A stretch of DNA of 64,000 nucleotides from Lacinutrix mariniflava (GCF_001418015.1 NZ_LIQG01000016.1:1-64000), one strand, 5' to 3'. Shown: positions 27,558 through 37,609, numbered from the stretch's first letter. Notes: a model not told the origin generated them from the letters alone. Program-made: numbers and translations.

Positions 27558-28668
27558 TTACAATTGATTAGACTCCGTTGTCTGTTGTCCCATCATCATT
27601 AAATACGCTTTTAAAAACGGAGTAATCTCTCCATCCATAACAGCATCTACATTTCCGGTTTCGTGTGCAGATCTTACATCTTTTACTAATTTATATGGAT
27701 GCATTACGTAGTTTCTAATTTGGCTTCCCCATTCAATTTTCATTTTACCAGCTTCAATGTCTTGACGTTGTGCTAATTGTTTTTGTAATTCGATTTCGTA
27801 TAACTGTGATTTTAACATTTGCATAGCCCGTGATCTATTATCGTGCTGCGACCGCGTCTCACTACAAGAAATTTGTATTCCTGAAGGCTTGTGTGTTAGT
27901 TGTACTTTTGTTTCTACTTTATTTACATTTTGACCACCAGCTCCACTAGAGCGAGCCGTTACAATCTCTATGTCTGCAGGATTTATTTCAATTTCTATAG
28001 AATCGTCCACCAACGGATAAACATAAACCGAAGCAAAACTGGTATGTCGTTTGGCATTACTATCAAAAGGAGAGATACGAACTAATCTATGCACACCGTT
28101 TTCGCCTTTTAGCCAACCAAAAGCATAATCACCTTCAATTTCTACAGTAACCGTTTTAATTCCAGCAACATCTCCTGCTTGAAAGTTAAGTTCTTTAACT
28201 TTAAAGCCATTTTTTTCGGCATACATTAAGTACATACGCATAAGCATTTCTGCCCAATCGCAACTCTCAGTTCCACCAGCTCCAGCCGTAATTTGAAGTA
28301 CAGCACTTAGACTATCGCCTTCTTCAGAAAGCATGTTTTTAAACTCTAAATCTTCAATTAAAGTTTGTGCTTTTGAGAATCGGTTTTCGACATCCTTAGC
28401 AGTAGCTTCATCTTCTTTAAAGAATTCGTAAATAACTTCTAAATCTTCAATAAGCGTATTAGCAGCATTATAATCTTCAACCCATCTTTTCTTTACACGA
28501 AGAGATTTCATTATTATTTCTGCAGCCTTAGAGTCGTTCCAGAAATCTGGAGAAAAGGTTTGTTCCTCTTCATTGCTAATTTCTATAAGTTTAGCATCTA
28601 TGTCAAAGATATTGCCTTAACTTAGTCAGGCGTTGTGAGAGATCTTTAATTTGATCTTGAGTTATCAT
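27558..28668 (-). CDS. prfB: Peptide chain release factor 2, with programmed frameshift
   Basis: RF2, which releases the peptide at UGA and UAA. The coding sequence is split: codons 1-21 (28668 to 28606, starting [10 protein letters not shown]) end in CTT followed by an in-frame TGA at 28605-28603. A +1 slip skips one T and continues with GAC (28604) as DIDAKLIEI, giving about 369 residues in total. The SPF anticodon-mimic tripeptide (RISPFDSN) and the GGQ loop ([12 protein letters not shown]) are intact. The slip autoregulates: low RF2 favours frameshifting and more RF2. The product read from the downstream ATG alone (27558-28511) would lack domain 1 residues and is not the natural protein. 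Confidence 0.96.
28602..28617 (-). promoter_or_regulatory. RF2 programmed +1 frameshift site
   Basis: On the minus strand AGGCAATATCTTTGAC: the CTT TGA C slip site is canonical. The internal Shine-Dalgarno-like element is weakened to AGG (the Escherichia coli site has AGGGGG). The stop at codon 22 and the reading-frame continuation were checked base by base. Confidence 0.93.
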
Positions 28669-28850
28669 AATATTTATGTTTAAAACAAAAATAGAATTTA
28701 TAGCATGATAAATAAATTATTACCCACTTATTTTATAATTTTATACTTAAAAATATGAGATAAGAATTAAGGCTCTCTAGAGAATATTTCGAACTGAAAT
28801 ATTTAAGAACAAATTCCATCAAAAAAATATAAAAAAATAAAAGAACATAA

Positions 28851-29870
28851 ATGAAAATTGATTTAAGAAGCGATACTGTTACAAAGCCATCTGAAGGCAT
28901 GTTAAAAGCAATGATGAATGCCAAAGTTGGAGACGATGTATATAAGGAGGATGAAACTGTTAACGAGCTTGAAGCTAGAGTTGCAAAATTATTTGGAAAA
29001 TCTCATGCCATGTTTTTTCCAAGCGGAACAATGGCAAACCAAACAGCTATAAAGTTACATACTAATCCGGGAGATCAGGTAATTTGCGACAAGTATGCAC
29101 ATATTTATAATTACGAAGGAGGTGGAGCGTCCTTTAATAGTGGAGTGTCTTGTAAACTTATTGATGGAGAAAGAGGCATGTTCACTGCAAAACAAGTAGA
29201 AGAAGCTATAAATCTTCCAGATTTTTATCATAGTCCATTAACAACATTAGTTGAAATAGAAAATACAACAAATAAAGGAGGAGGAGCATGTTGGGATTTT
29301 AACGAGCTGAAAAAGATTAAAAAAGTATGTACCTCTAATAATTTAGGATTTCATTTAGATGGCGCACGATTATGGAATGCTTTAATGGTTAAGAAAGAAA
29401 CAGCACTAGATTATGGAGAGTTATTCGATACCATTTCTGTATGTTTTAGTAAAGGTTTAGGCTGCCCAATTGGGTCTGTGTTGGTAGGAGATGAACATTT
29501 AATGAAAAACGCCATAAGAATTAGAAAAATTTTAGGAGGTGGTATGCGTCAAGTTGGATTTCTTGCAGCAGCAGGGTTATATGCTTTAGACCATAATTTA
29601 GAGGCATTAGTTGAAGATCATAAAAAAGCGAGAGAGATAGCTTCCGTTTTAAAGAAAACTTCATATGTAGAGAAAGTAGAGCAGGTAGAGACTAATATTG
29701 TGATTTTTAAATTAAATAATAAGTATGACGATCAAATGTTTTTAGATTTATTAGAAAAGAAGGATATACACATAAGTAATATGGGACAACGCAAGCTAAG
29801 AATAGTTACCCATTTAGACTATACTTCTAGTATGCATGAAACAGTATTAAATGAACTAAATTCTTTATAA
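28851..29870 (+). CDS. ltaE: Low-specificity L-threonine aldolase
   Basis: A 339-residue PLP enzyme of the beta-eliminating-lyase/threonine aldolase family, cleaving L-threonine or allo-threonine to glycine and acetaldehyde. It starts with the family's MKIDLRSDTVTKPSEGM. The PLP lysine is Lys 201 in CFSKGLGCPIGS. HLDGARLWNA carries the PLP-contacting Asp and Arg. Single gene, 183 bases from the prfB start and divergent from it. No operon partner seen. Confidence 0.93.
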   Translation: MKIDLRSDTVTKPSEGMLKAMMNAKVGDDVYKEDETVNELEARVAKLFGKSHAMFFPSGTMANQTAIKLHTNPGDQVICDKYAHIYNYEGGGASFNSGVSCKLIDGERGMFTAKQVEEAINLPDFYHSPLTTLVEIENTTNKGGGACWDFNELKKIKKVCTSNNLGFHLDGARLWNALMVKKETALDYGELFDTISVCFSKGLGCPIGSVLVGDEHLMKNAIRIRKILGGGMRQVGFLAAAGLYALDHNLEALVEDHKKAREIASVLKKTSYVEKVEQVETNIVIFKLNNKYDDQMFLDLLEKKDIHISNMGQRKLRIVTHLDYTSSMHETVLNELNSL

Positions 29871-30076
29871 AACTGTAAACGTCTGATTACTAGAACGAAA
29901 ATATGTTAAGCAAATGTTAAACGGTATTTTTATACACTTTATCGAATTGTCTTAGAAATTTAGTGATTTTATGTGTTAATAGTTTGTTAACACATAATTT
30001 TACACGAAATTAGAGTATGACTGAATTTTGTTTTAGTCTATTTAACCTTAAAATAACCATTAAAATTATTAAAAAA

Positions 30077-32308
30077 ATGAAAAAAGCATTACTAACAATT
30101 TTATCTTTTGTTGTCTGTACAGTAGCATTAGCACAAGATTTACCAACAAATCCTGAACCAGGAAAATGTTACGTACGTTGTGTAACACCGGATGTATGGG
30201 TAAATCAAGATGTGACTATTCAAGTTGCACCAGCATACAAGAAGTTAAAAGTAGTACCTGCACAGTACAGAACAGAGAATGAAGAAGTTGTTGTTCAGTC
30301 TGCTGGTCAAGAATTAGCTGTTGTACCTGCACAGTACGAAACACAAACTTTCGAAGTAACTGTTCAAGGACCTGCTCAAAGACTTGAGAAGGTTGCTGGA
30401 TCTACAGATACATCGACTGAAGAAATGGTTATCCAACCAGGATACCAAGAATTAGCAGTAATACCTGCTAAGTATGAAACGCAATCTTTTGATGTTACTA
30501 CATCTGAAGGAGGTCAAACTTTATCTGTTGTACCTGCTAAATTAGGAACTGAAACTTTTGAAGTTGTGGTTCAAGAAGCTGGACAGAGATTAGAATTAGT
30601 TCCTGCACAATATGAAACAAGAACAGAAACTGTTATTGTTCAACAAGCTTACCAAAAATTACAAACAGTGCCTGCTCAATATGAGACAAGAACTGAAACT
30701 GTAGTGGTAACAAATGCTGGACAACGTATGGAAGTTGTTCCTGCTAAATGGGGAACTGAAAATGTAGAAGTTGTTGTTCAACCTGCATCTTCTAGATTAG
30801 AAATTGTACCTGCTCAATACGGTTCAGAAACTGAAACTGTTACAGTTAATAATGGAGGACAAAGATTAGAAGTAATTCCTGCTGTTTGGGGAACTGAAAC
30901 TTTATCTTATAAGAAAAGAGAATTTGGAAACACTTTAAAAGTTGTTCCTGCTAGTTTTTCTACAGATTACCAAGTTATCGAAACTAAGCCTGCAACTGCT
31001 AAATGGGGAATGAGTGATACTCCTGCTGCTGATTGTGCTTCTAGTGATCCTAACGATTGTAGATACTGGTGTTACAAAAATGTACCAGCTCAAAATATTA
31101 CTGTAAACACAACTACTTTATCTAACGATGCATCGATTATTACAACTCCTGGTTGTGATACTGCAAATGCTAACGATTCAGATTGTGGTATGGGAACTTA
31201 TACAAGAAGAGTTGTACAAACACCTGCAACAACAAGAGTAATTGATATTCCTGCTGTAACTAAAGAAGTTAAGCGTACTGTAATGACTCAGCCTTCTACA
31301 ACTAGAACGATTCCTATTCCTGCTGTAACTAAAACTATCAAGAAGACAGTATTAGTTTCTCCAGCAACTACAAAAGTTATTGATATTCCTCAAGTTACTA
31401 AAGAAGTTACTAGACAAGTAATGGTTACACCTCCAACAACAAGAGCTATCGATGTTCCTGCTGTAACAAAAGAGGTTAAGCGTACTGTAATGGTAACACC
31501 TCCAACAACAAGAGTTATAGCTATTCCTGCAGTAACTAAAACTATGAAGCGTACTACTTTAGTAACGCCAGCTACAACAAGAGTAACAGAAATTCCTGCT
31601 ACTACTAAAGCTATGACGCGTACTGTAATGGCAACGCCTCCTACAACAAGAGCTATCGATATTCCTTCTAAATCTACAACAATTAGAAAAACAGTAATAA
31701 CTCCAGAAACTACAAGATCTATTGATATTGCTGCTGTAACTAAAACAATGAAGCGTACTGTAATGTCTACACCTCCTACAACAAGAGTTATTGATGTAGC
31801 ACAAAAAACAGCTTCTTTAAAGAGAACTGTTTTAGCTAATGATGCTAGAGTTGATGAAGTAACTATTCCTGCTGTTAACAAAACAGTTACTAAAGAAGTT
31901 TTACAGAAAAAAGGTGGTTTAACTACTTGGACAGAGGTTGATTGTAAAATCGTTGATTATAACAGTCTTAACATAAACTGGAACTTAGGCTCTTCTACAT
32001 TAACTCCAGTTGCTAAAGCTGAAATTGATAAAGTATTAGTGCCAGTTCTTGCTAATGGTGTTTCTGTTGAAATTGCTTCTCACACAGATTCAAGAGGTTC
32101 TGCTTCATCTAACAAATCATTGTCTGAAAGAAGAGCTCAAGCTGTAACTAACTACTTAATTTCTAAAGGAATCAATTCTTCAAGAATTGTTTCTAATGGA
32201 TATGGAGAATCTAGATTAGATAACAGATGTTCTGATGGTGTTTCTTGTACAGAAAGAGAACACTTAGCAAACAGAAGAACTCAATTTAGAGTTATCAACG
32301 CTAACTAA
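30077..32308 (+). CDS. OmpA-family protein with two charge-opposed repeat arrays
   Basis: A 743-residue outer-membrane-associated protein. I start at the ATG at 30077, which gives a clean signal peptide ending VALAQ; the upstream ATG adds 20 residues that do not look like one. Residues about 55-307 hold eleven 23-residue repeats such as QRLELVPAQYETRTETVIV. A Cys-rich linker of about 75 residues follows. Residues about 385-613 hold ten 23-residue repeats such as TTRVIDIPAVTKEVKRTVMV. A C-terminal OmpA peptidoglycan-binding domain (about residues 625-743) contains IASHTDSRGSASSNKSLSERR. Likely an abundant surface or envelope-spacer protein. It ends at a TTCG-loop terminator. Confidence 0.9.
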   Translation: MKKALLTILSFVVCTVALAQDLPTNPEPGKCYVRCVTPDVWVNQDVTIQVAPAYKKLKVVPAQYRTENEEVVVQSAGQELAVVPAQYETQTFEVTVQGPAQRLEKVAGSTDTSTEEMVIQPGYQELAVIPAKYETQSFDVTTSEGGQTLSVVPAKLGTETFEVVVQEAGQRLELVPAQYETRTETVIVQQAYQKLQTVPAQYETRTETVVVTNAGQRMEVVPAKWGTENVEVVVQPASSRLEIVPAQYGSETETVTVNNGGQRLEVIPAVWGTETLSYKKREFGNTLKVVPASFSTDYQVIETKPATAKWGMSDTPAADCASSDPNDCRYWCYKNVPAQNITVNTTTLSNDASIITTPGCDTANANDSDCGMGTYTRRVVQTPATTRVIDIPAVTKEVKRTVMTQPSTTRTIPIPAVTKTIKKTVLVSPATTKVIDIPQVTKEVTRQVMVTPPTTRAIDVPAVTKEVKRTVMVTPPTTRVIAIPAVTKTMKRTTLVTPATTRVTEIPATTKAMTRTVMATPPTTRAIDIPSKSTTIRKTVITPETTRSIDIAAVTKTMKRTVMSTPPTTRVIDVAQKTASLKRTVLANDARVDEVTIPAVNKTVTKEVLQKKGGLTTWTEVDCKIVDYNSLNINWNLGSSTLTPVAKAEIDKVLVPVLANGVSVEIASHTDSRGSASSNKSLSERRAQAVTNYLISKGINSSRIVSNGYGESRLDNRCSDGVSCTEREHLANRRTQFRVINAN
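30239..30997 (+). repeat. Acidic 69-bp tandem repeat array (11 units)
   Basis: Eleven units of 69 bases encode 23 residues each, consensus around RLEVVPAQYETRTETVVVQ. One unit is divergent (EKVAGSTDTSTEEMVIQ). Net negative in the ET-rich half. Counted directly from the translation. Confidence 0.85.
31229..31915 (+). repeat. Basic 69-bp tandem repeat array (10 units)
   Basis: About ten units, nine of 69 bases and one of 66, encode TTRVIDIPAVTKEVKRTVMV-like repeats. The period and the V-x-IPA-x-T ... TV pattern match the acidic array, but Glu is replaced by Lys/Arg, so this array is net positive. Confidence 0.85.
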
Positions 32309-32335
32309 GATGTAATTCTTATTTCATTTATATAT

Positions 32336-32364
32336 AAAAAGAGGCCTTCGGGCTTCTTTTTTTT
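32336..32364 (+). terminator. Intrinsic terminator, TTCG loop
   Basis: AAAAAGAGGCC pairs with GGCTTCTTTTT (one G-T pair) around a stable TTCG tetraloop and runs into T. It ends the OmpA repeat gene. Confidence 0.88.
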
Positions 32365-32452
32365 GCTTAATACTAAAGCATCCGTTATAAGTTTAATTAT
32401 TAAAATTAAGTGTGTAGAATATATTTTATTATCAATGTTATATTAAAGAAAT

Positions 32453-32493
32453 AAAAAAAACCTCATTCAGCTACATGCTGAATGAGGTTTTTT
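32453..32493. terminator. Terminator for ybaB-like gene
   Basis: AACCTCATTCAGC pairs perfectly with GCTGAATGAGGTT around TACAT, with A- and T-runs on either side, so it can act on both strands. It lies just past the stop of the minus-strand YbaB gene. Confidence 0.88.
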
Positions 32494-32531
32494 ATAATGT
32501 AACTTTCTGTAATTTAAACGAACGTTGATAC

Positions 32532-32855
32532 TTATTTAAACATATCCATACCTGGAATATTTGGCATGCCATCTTGAGCTACTGCAGCTAATTCGGCTTC
32601 GTTTATTTTAGTTGCTTTTTCAATAGCTTTGTTTAATGTAAGTATTAAATAGTCTTCTAATTGCTCCTTATCCTCTAAAAGAGAATCATCTATAGTAATT
32701 GCTTTTATTGTTCTATTTGCTGTTAAAGTTACTTTTAATAAACCATCATTACTTTGTTCGTCTACTAAAACAGTGTTTAATCTTATTTTTGTGTCTTCTA
32801 CTTTTTGTTGAGTTTCTTTTAATTTACCCATCATCCCTGCTAAATCTCCAAACAT
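32532..32855 (-). CDS. ybaB: YbaB/EbfC nucleoid-associated protein
   Basis: A 107-residue protein of the YbaB/EbfC family, a small dimeric DNA-binding protein found in most bacteria. It begins with the family's [19 protein letters not shown] helix, continues through a beta-sheet with [15 protein letters not shown] and ends in a Met/Pro-rich tail ([10 protein letters not shown]). In many genomes it lies next to recR/dnaX; here it does not, and it stands alone between the OmpA gene and oligopeptidase B. Confidence 0.92.
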   Translation of the reverse strand: MFGDLAGMMGKLKETQQKVEDTKIRLNTVLVDEQSNDGLLKVTLTANRTIKAITIDDSLLEDKEQLEDYLILTLNKAIEKATKINEAELAAVAQDGMPNIPGMDMFK

Positions 32856-33025
32856 AATTTTTATTTTGTGTTATTATAATTGCAAAGCTATAAAATTCGA
32901 TAGTTAATAACCAATATAATATCTATTGAAAAATCCTATACTTTTATTGGCTATAAGTTTTACTTTTGTAGTATGTTAAATCCTTTATATAGAATATAAC
33001 ATAATCCTGTAAACAAAACCAGAAC

Positions 33026-35095
33026 ATGTCAGAATCAATAAAAGCAACTAATCCTCCAGTTGCAAAAAAAATAGCGAAGTCTTTAGAAAAACATAACGAT
33101 ATACGTATTGATAATTATTTTTGGATGAACGATAGAGAAGATCAAAGTGTTATAGATCATCTTAATGCGGAGAATACCTATACTAAATCTGTTTTAAAGC
33201 ATACAGAATCCTTTCAGAAAGACCTCTTCGAGGAAATGAAAGGTAGAATAAAAGAAGATGACAGCTCTGTGCCATACAAGCTAAATGGCTATTGGTATGT
33301 TACTAAATTCGAAAAAGGAAAGGATTATCCTATTTATACAAGGAAAAAGGGCACTTTAGACGCAATAGAAGAAATTATTTTCGATTGTAATGAAATGGCC
33401 AAAGATCATGCTTATTTTAAATTAGGAGGAATTTCTATAAGTCCAGATAATACTATGGCAAGTTTTGCTGTAGATACAGTTAGTAGAAGACAGTATATAC
33501 TTCAGATAAAAAATTTAAAGACTGGTGAAATATTTTCTGATAAAATAGAAAATACCACAGGTAGTTCTACATGGGCAAACGATAATGAGACTTTGTTTTA
33601 TACACAGAAAGATGAAGTAACCTTGCGTTCAGATAAAATTTTCAAGCATAAATTATATACAGAAGCATCACAAGATGTTTTAGTGTTTAATGAAACTGAC
33701 GATACATTTAATTCATTTGTATACAAAACAAAATCAAAAAAATATATTGTTATTGGCTCATCGAGTACGTTAACATCAGAATATCGCTTCTTAGATGCAA
33801 ATACTCCTGATGGTGAATTTAAAGTATTCCAGGAAAGAGAGCGCGAATTAGAATATTCAATTGCACATTATAAGGATAGCTTTTATATTATTACTAATAA
33901 AGACGATGCAACTAATTTTAAGCTTCAAAAAACACCTGATACTAATACTTCTAAAGAAAATTGGAAAGATGTTTTACCACATAGAAATGCCGTTTTATTA
34001 GAAGATATCGAGATTTTTAAAGACTATTTAGTGGTAAGTGAGCGCGAAAATGGACTTAATAAAATAAGAATTATTAGTTGGAATGGAGAAGAGGATTATT
34101 ATATAGCATTCGATAACGAGACATATACTGCAGGTTTAGGTAATAATCCAGATTTTGATAGTAACGAGTTGCGCTATGGATATAATGCATTAACAACACC
34201 AAGCTCTGTAATCGATTATAATTTTAAAACTAAGGTAAAAACAGTAAGGAAAGAGCAAGAAGTTTTAGGTGGAAAATTTAATAAAGATAATTACGAATCT
34301 AAACGCATTTGGGCTACAGCTAGAGATGGTGTAAAAGTACCAATGTCTATAGTTTATAAAAAAGGAATAGAGTTAAATGGAGAAAATCCTGTACTGCAAT
34401 ATTCTTATGGTTCATATGGCTCTACAATAGATCCATATTTTTCGACCATTAGATTAAGTTTGTTAGATAGAGGTTTTATTTATGTTATTTCACATATAAG
34501 AGGAGGAGAGTATTTAGGAAGACAATGGTACGAAAATGGTAAATTACTTACTAAAATGAATACTTTTACAGACTTTATAGACTGTTCTAAGTTTTTAATT
34601 GAAGAAAAATACACATCTCCTAAGCATTTATATGCCATGGGAGGAAGCGCTGGAGGATTATTAATGGGAACAGTAATTAATTTAAATCCAGAATTATATA
34701 ATGGAGTAATTGCTGCAGTACCATTTGTAGATGTTGTAACTACAATGTTAGATGATACTATTCCATTAACAACAGGAGAGTATGATGAATGGGGAAACCC
34801 AAACGATAAAAAGTATTACGATTACATGAAATCGTATTCACCTTACGATAACGTGAAGTCTAAAATATACCCAAATCTTTTAGTAACAACAGGTTTACAC
34901 GATTCCCAAGTGCAATATTTCGAACCTGCAAAATGGGTAGCAAAATTAAGAGAATTAAAAACAGATGCTAATAAATTATTATTTCATATTGATATGGAAG
35001 CGGGACATGGAGGAGCTTCTGGACGTTTTGAAAGTTTAAAAGAAGTAGCATTAGAATATGCGTTTTTACTTGATTTAGAGGAGATTAACGATTAA
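33026..35095 (+). CDS. ptrB: Oligopeptidase B-like serine peptidase (S9)
   Basis: A 689-residue prolyl-oligopeptidase-family enzyme. An N-terminal beta-propeller (about residues 80-400) precedes an alpha/beta-hydrolase domain. The catalytic triad is visible as Ser 541 in GGSAGG, Asp 626 in TGLHDSQV and His 661 in EAGHGG. DNYFWMNDRED near residue 30 is typical of oligopeptidase B, which cuts short peptides after basic residues. No signal peptide, so cytoplasmic. Single gene. Confidence 0.93.
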   Translation: MSESIKATNPPVAKKIAKSLEKHNDIRIDNYFWMNDREDQSVIDHLNAENTYTKSVLKHTESFQKDLFEEMKGRIKEDDSSVPYKLNGYWYVTKFEKGKDYPIYTRKKGTLDAIEEIIFDCNEMAKDHAYFKLGGISISPDNTMASFAVDTVSRRQYILQIKNLKTGEIFSDKIENTTGSSTWANDNETLFYTQKDEVTLRSDKIFKHKLYTEASQDVLVFNETDDTFNSFVYKTKSKKYIVIGSSSTLTSEYRFLDANTPDGEFKVFQERERELEYSIAHYKDSFYIITNKDDATNFKLQKTPDTNTSKENWKDVLPHRNAVLLEDIEIFKDYLVVSERENGLNKIRIISWNGEEDYYIAFDNETYTAGLGNNPDFDSNELRYGYNALTTPSSVIDYNFKTKVKTVRKEQEVLGGKFNKDNYESKRIWATARDGVKVPMSIVYKKGIELNGENPVLQYSYGSYGSTIDPYFSTIRLSLLDRGFIYVISHIRGGEYLGRQWYENGKLLTKMNTFTDFIDCSKFLIEEKYTSPKHLYAMGGSAGGLLMGTVINLNPELYNGVIAAVPFVDVVTTMLDDTIPLTTGEYDEWGNPNDKKYYDYMKSYSPYDNVKSKIYPNLLVTTGLHDSQVQYFEPAKWVAKLRELKTDANKLLFHIDMEAGHGGASGRFESLKEVALEYAFLLDLEEIND

Positions 35096-35165
35096 AAAAA
35101 AAGTCTTATTTTTGCAAGGTTTTAAGTTGCATTTCTAACTAAAAGTAACTGATCAAATATTGTTT

Positions 35166-36206
35166 ATGACACACGACAAACAGGTTTTTGATAATGTATT
35201 GGACTTAATTGGCAATACACCAATGATAAAACTAAAAAAAATGACTTCTGAATTTAAAGGTAACTTTTTAGCTAAGGTTGAGGCTTTTAATCCAGGGCAT
35301 TCTTCAAAAGATAGAATAGCATTATATATTATTGAACAAGCAGAGAAGCAGGGCATACTGAAACCTGGTGACACAATTATTGAAACTACTTCTGGTAATA
35401 CAGGATTTAGTATTGCAATGGTAAGTGTTATCAAAGGTTACGATTGTATTCTTGCGGTGAGCTCAAAATCTTCGGCAGATAAAATAGATATGCTGAAGAA
35501 TATGGGAGCTAAAGTTTATGTTTGTCCAGCAAATGTAAGTGCAGACGATCCAAGGTCTTATTACCAAGTAGCAAAACGTTTACATGATGAAATGAAAGGT
35601 TCGGTTTATATTAACCAATATTTCAATCAGTTAAATATAGATGCACATTACGCTTCTACTGGACCAGAAATTTGGAATCAAACGGATGGTAAAATAACCC
35701 ATTTAGTAGCTTGTAGTGGTACGGGAGGAACTATTTCAGGTACTGCGAAGTATTTAAAAGAGCAAAATCCAAATATAAAAATCATTGGTGTAGATGCTTT
35801 TGGTTCTGTATTAAAAAAATACCATGAAACTAGAGAGTTCGACGATAAAGAGATTTATCCTTATCGTATTGAAGGTTTAGGGAAGAATTTAATTCCAACA
35901 GCGACAGATTTTGATGTTATTGACAAGTTTGTCAAAGTTACAGATGAAGAAAGTGCACACACAGCAAGAGAAATTGCTAAAACAGAAGGCCTTTTTGTAG
36001 GTTATACCTCTGGAGCAGCAATGCAAGCTATAAAACAATTAAGTGCTTCTGGAGAGTTTAAATCAACAGATAATATAGTTGTTATTTTTCCTGATCATGG
36101 ATCTCGTTATATGAGTAAAGTGTATAGCGACAAATGGATGAGTGAACAAGGCTTTTTTGATAGCGTAAATGCTGAAGCAGCACAAAGTATTCAATATATA
36201 AAATAA
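35166..36206 (+). CDS. Cysteine-synthase-like PLP enzyme, candidate cysteate synthase
   Basis: A 346-residue fold-type II PLP enzyme of the cysteine synthase/cystathionine beta-synthase family. The PLP lysine is Lys 48 in HSSKDR; the substrate loop TSGNTG is at 75-80; the phosphate-binding loop is [11 protein letters not shown] start at ATG 35166; an in-frame TTG two codons earlier is possible. Generic annotation would be cysteine synthase. However, the next gene resembles cysteate acyltransferase, and cysteate synthase (phosphoserine plus sulfite) belongs to this family, so a role in sulfonolipid synthesis is inferred. The terminator after it suggests separate transcripts. Confidence 0.85.
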   Translation: MTHDKQVFDNVLDLIGNTPMIKLKKMTSEFKGNFLAKVEAFNPGHSSKDRIALYIIEQAEKQGILKPGDTIIETTSGNTGFSIAMVSVIKGYDCILAVSSKSSADKIDMLKNMGAKVYVCPANVSADDPRSYYQVAKRLHDEMKGSVYINQYFNQLNIDAHYASTGPEIWNQTDGKITHLVACSGTGGTISGTAKYLKEQNPNIKIIGVDAFGSVLKKYHETREFDDKEIYPYRIEGLGKNLIPTATDFDVIDKFVKVTDEESAHTAREIAKTEGLFVGYTSGAAMQAIKQLSASGEFKSTDNIVVIFPDHGSRYMSKVYSDKWMSEQGFFDSVNAEAAQSIQYIK

Positions 36207-36230
36207 AATGAATGTTATAACGCATAATCA

Positions 36231-36264
36231 AACTGATATCTTAAAAAAGGTATCAGTTTTTTTT
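36231..36264 (+). terminator. Intrinsic terminator
   Basis: AACTGATATC pairs with GGTATCAGTT (one bulged pair) around an A-rich loop and is followed by eight T. It separates the PLP enzyme gene from the downstream acyltransferase gene. Confidence 0.75.
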
Positions 36265-36349
36265 ATATGTTATTAATTGAATGTAAAAAAAATTATGCAA
36301 AAATAGTAGAATTGCTTAATTTTGTATATTCTAAATTAACAAAGTACAG

Positions 36350-37609
36350 ATGAAAGATTTATTCGCAAAAATTTATAAAGATAAAGGACCATTAGGAAAA
36401 TGGGCTGAGCAGGCTGAAGGTTATTTTGTTTTTCCAAAGTTGGAAGGCCAAATTTCTAACCGAATGAAGTTCCAGGGTAAAGATGTTATTACATGGAGTA
36501 TTAACGATTACCTAGGTTTAGCAAACCATCCTGAAGTACGTAAGGTTGATGCTGAAGCTGCCGCCGCATATGGCTCTGCTTATCCAATGGGAGCGAGAAT
36601 GATGTCTGGTCATACCGAATTACATGAGCAACTTCAAAATGAATTAGCTGCCTTTGTTGACAAAGAAGCAGCATATTTATTAAATTTTGGTTACCAAGGT
36701 ATGGTGTCTACAGTAGACGCTTTAGTTGCTAAAGATGATGTTATTGTTTACGATGTAGATGCACATGCATGTATTATTGATGGTGTAAGATTACACCATG
36801 GTAAACGCTTTACTTACAGGCACAATGATATTGAAAGTTTAGAGAAAAACTTAGAGCGTGCTACAAAAATGGCAGAAACAACTGGAGGAGGAATTTTAGT
36901 GATTTCTGAAGGTGTTTTTGGTATGAGAGGAGAACAAGGACGTTTAAAAGAAATAGTAGAATTAAAAAAGAAATTTAATTTTAGATTTTTTGTAGATGAT
37001 GCTCATGGTTTTGGAACACTTGGTAAAACAGGAGCAGGAGCAGGAGAAGAGCAAGGTGTGCAAGATGGAATTGACGTTTATTTTGCAACTTTTGCAAAAT
37101 CGATGGCTAGTACTGGTGCATTTATTGCTGCAGATAAAGAAATTATAGATTATTTAAAGTACAACTTACGTTCTCAAATGTTTGCAAAATCACTGCAAAT
37201 GCAATTGGTTGTTGGTGCTTTAAAGCGTTTAGATATGTTACGTACAATGCCTGAGTTAAAAGAAAACTTATGGAAAATTGTTGATGCATTACAATCTGGG
37301 TTAAAAGAAAGAGGATTCGATATTGGTACAACACAAAGTTGTGTTACACCTGTTTACTTAAAAGGTAGTATTCCTGAAGCAATGGCTTTAGTAAGAGATT
37401 TACGTGAGAATTATGGTATTTTCTGTTCTATAGTTGTATATCCTGTAATACCTAAAGGATTAATATTATTACGTATGATTCCTACAGCAACACATACAAT
37501 TCAAGATGTGAATGAAACTTTGGATGCTTTTGATGCTATTAGAACACGTTTAGAGAACGGAACTTATAAAAGAATGTCTGCCGCTTTAATAAAAGCAATG
37601 GGAGAATAG
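36350..37609 (+). CDS. Alpha-oxoamine synthase; candidate cysteate acyltransferase (capnine synthesis)
   Basis: A 419-residue fold-type I PLP enzyme of the alpha-oxoamine synthase family (serine palmitoyltransferase, KBL, AONS). The PLP lysine is Lys 250 in ATFAKSMA; Asp 216 and His 219 sit in DDAHGFGTLG; SINDYLGLA and MMSGHTELH are family blocks. The beginning MKDLFAKIYKDKGPLGKWA matches the flavobacterial protein that I recall as cysteate-fatty-acyl transferase of Flavobacterium johnsoniae, which condenses cysteate with acyl-CoA to 3-ketocapnine. Gene databases would label it glycine C-acetyltransferase. The sulfonolipid reading is knowledge-based inference. Confidence 0.85.
   Translation: MKDLFAKIYKDKGPLGKWAEQAEGYFVFPKLEGQISNRMKFQGKDVITWSINDYLGLANHPEVRKVDAEAAAAYGSAYPMGARMMSGHTELHEQLQNELAAFVDKEAAYLLNFGYQGMVSTVDALVAKDDVIVYDVDAHACIIDGVRLHHGKRFTYRHNDIESLEKNLERATKMAETTGGGILVISEGVFGMRGEQGRLKEIVELKKKFNFRFFVDDAHGFGTLGKTGAGAGEEQGVQDGIDVYFATFAKSMASTGAFIAADKEIIDYLKYNLRSQMFAKSLQMQLVVGALKRLDMLRTMPELKENLWKIVDALQSGLKERGFDIGTTQSCVTPVYLKGSIPEAMALVRDLRENYGIFCSIVVYPVIPKGLILLRMIPTATHTIQDVNETLDAFDAIRTRLENGTYKRMSAALIKAMGE

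Noticed and set aside
31390-31881. Antisense open frames across the OmpA repeats
   Set aside because: Mirror of the repeat codons (low-complexity Val/Ile/Thr), not a gene.
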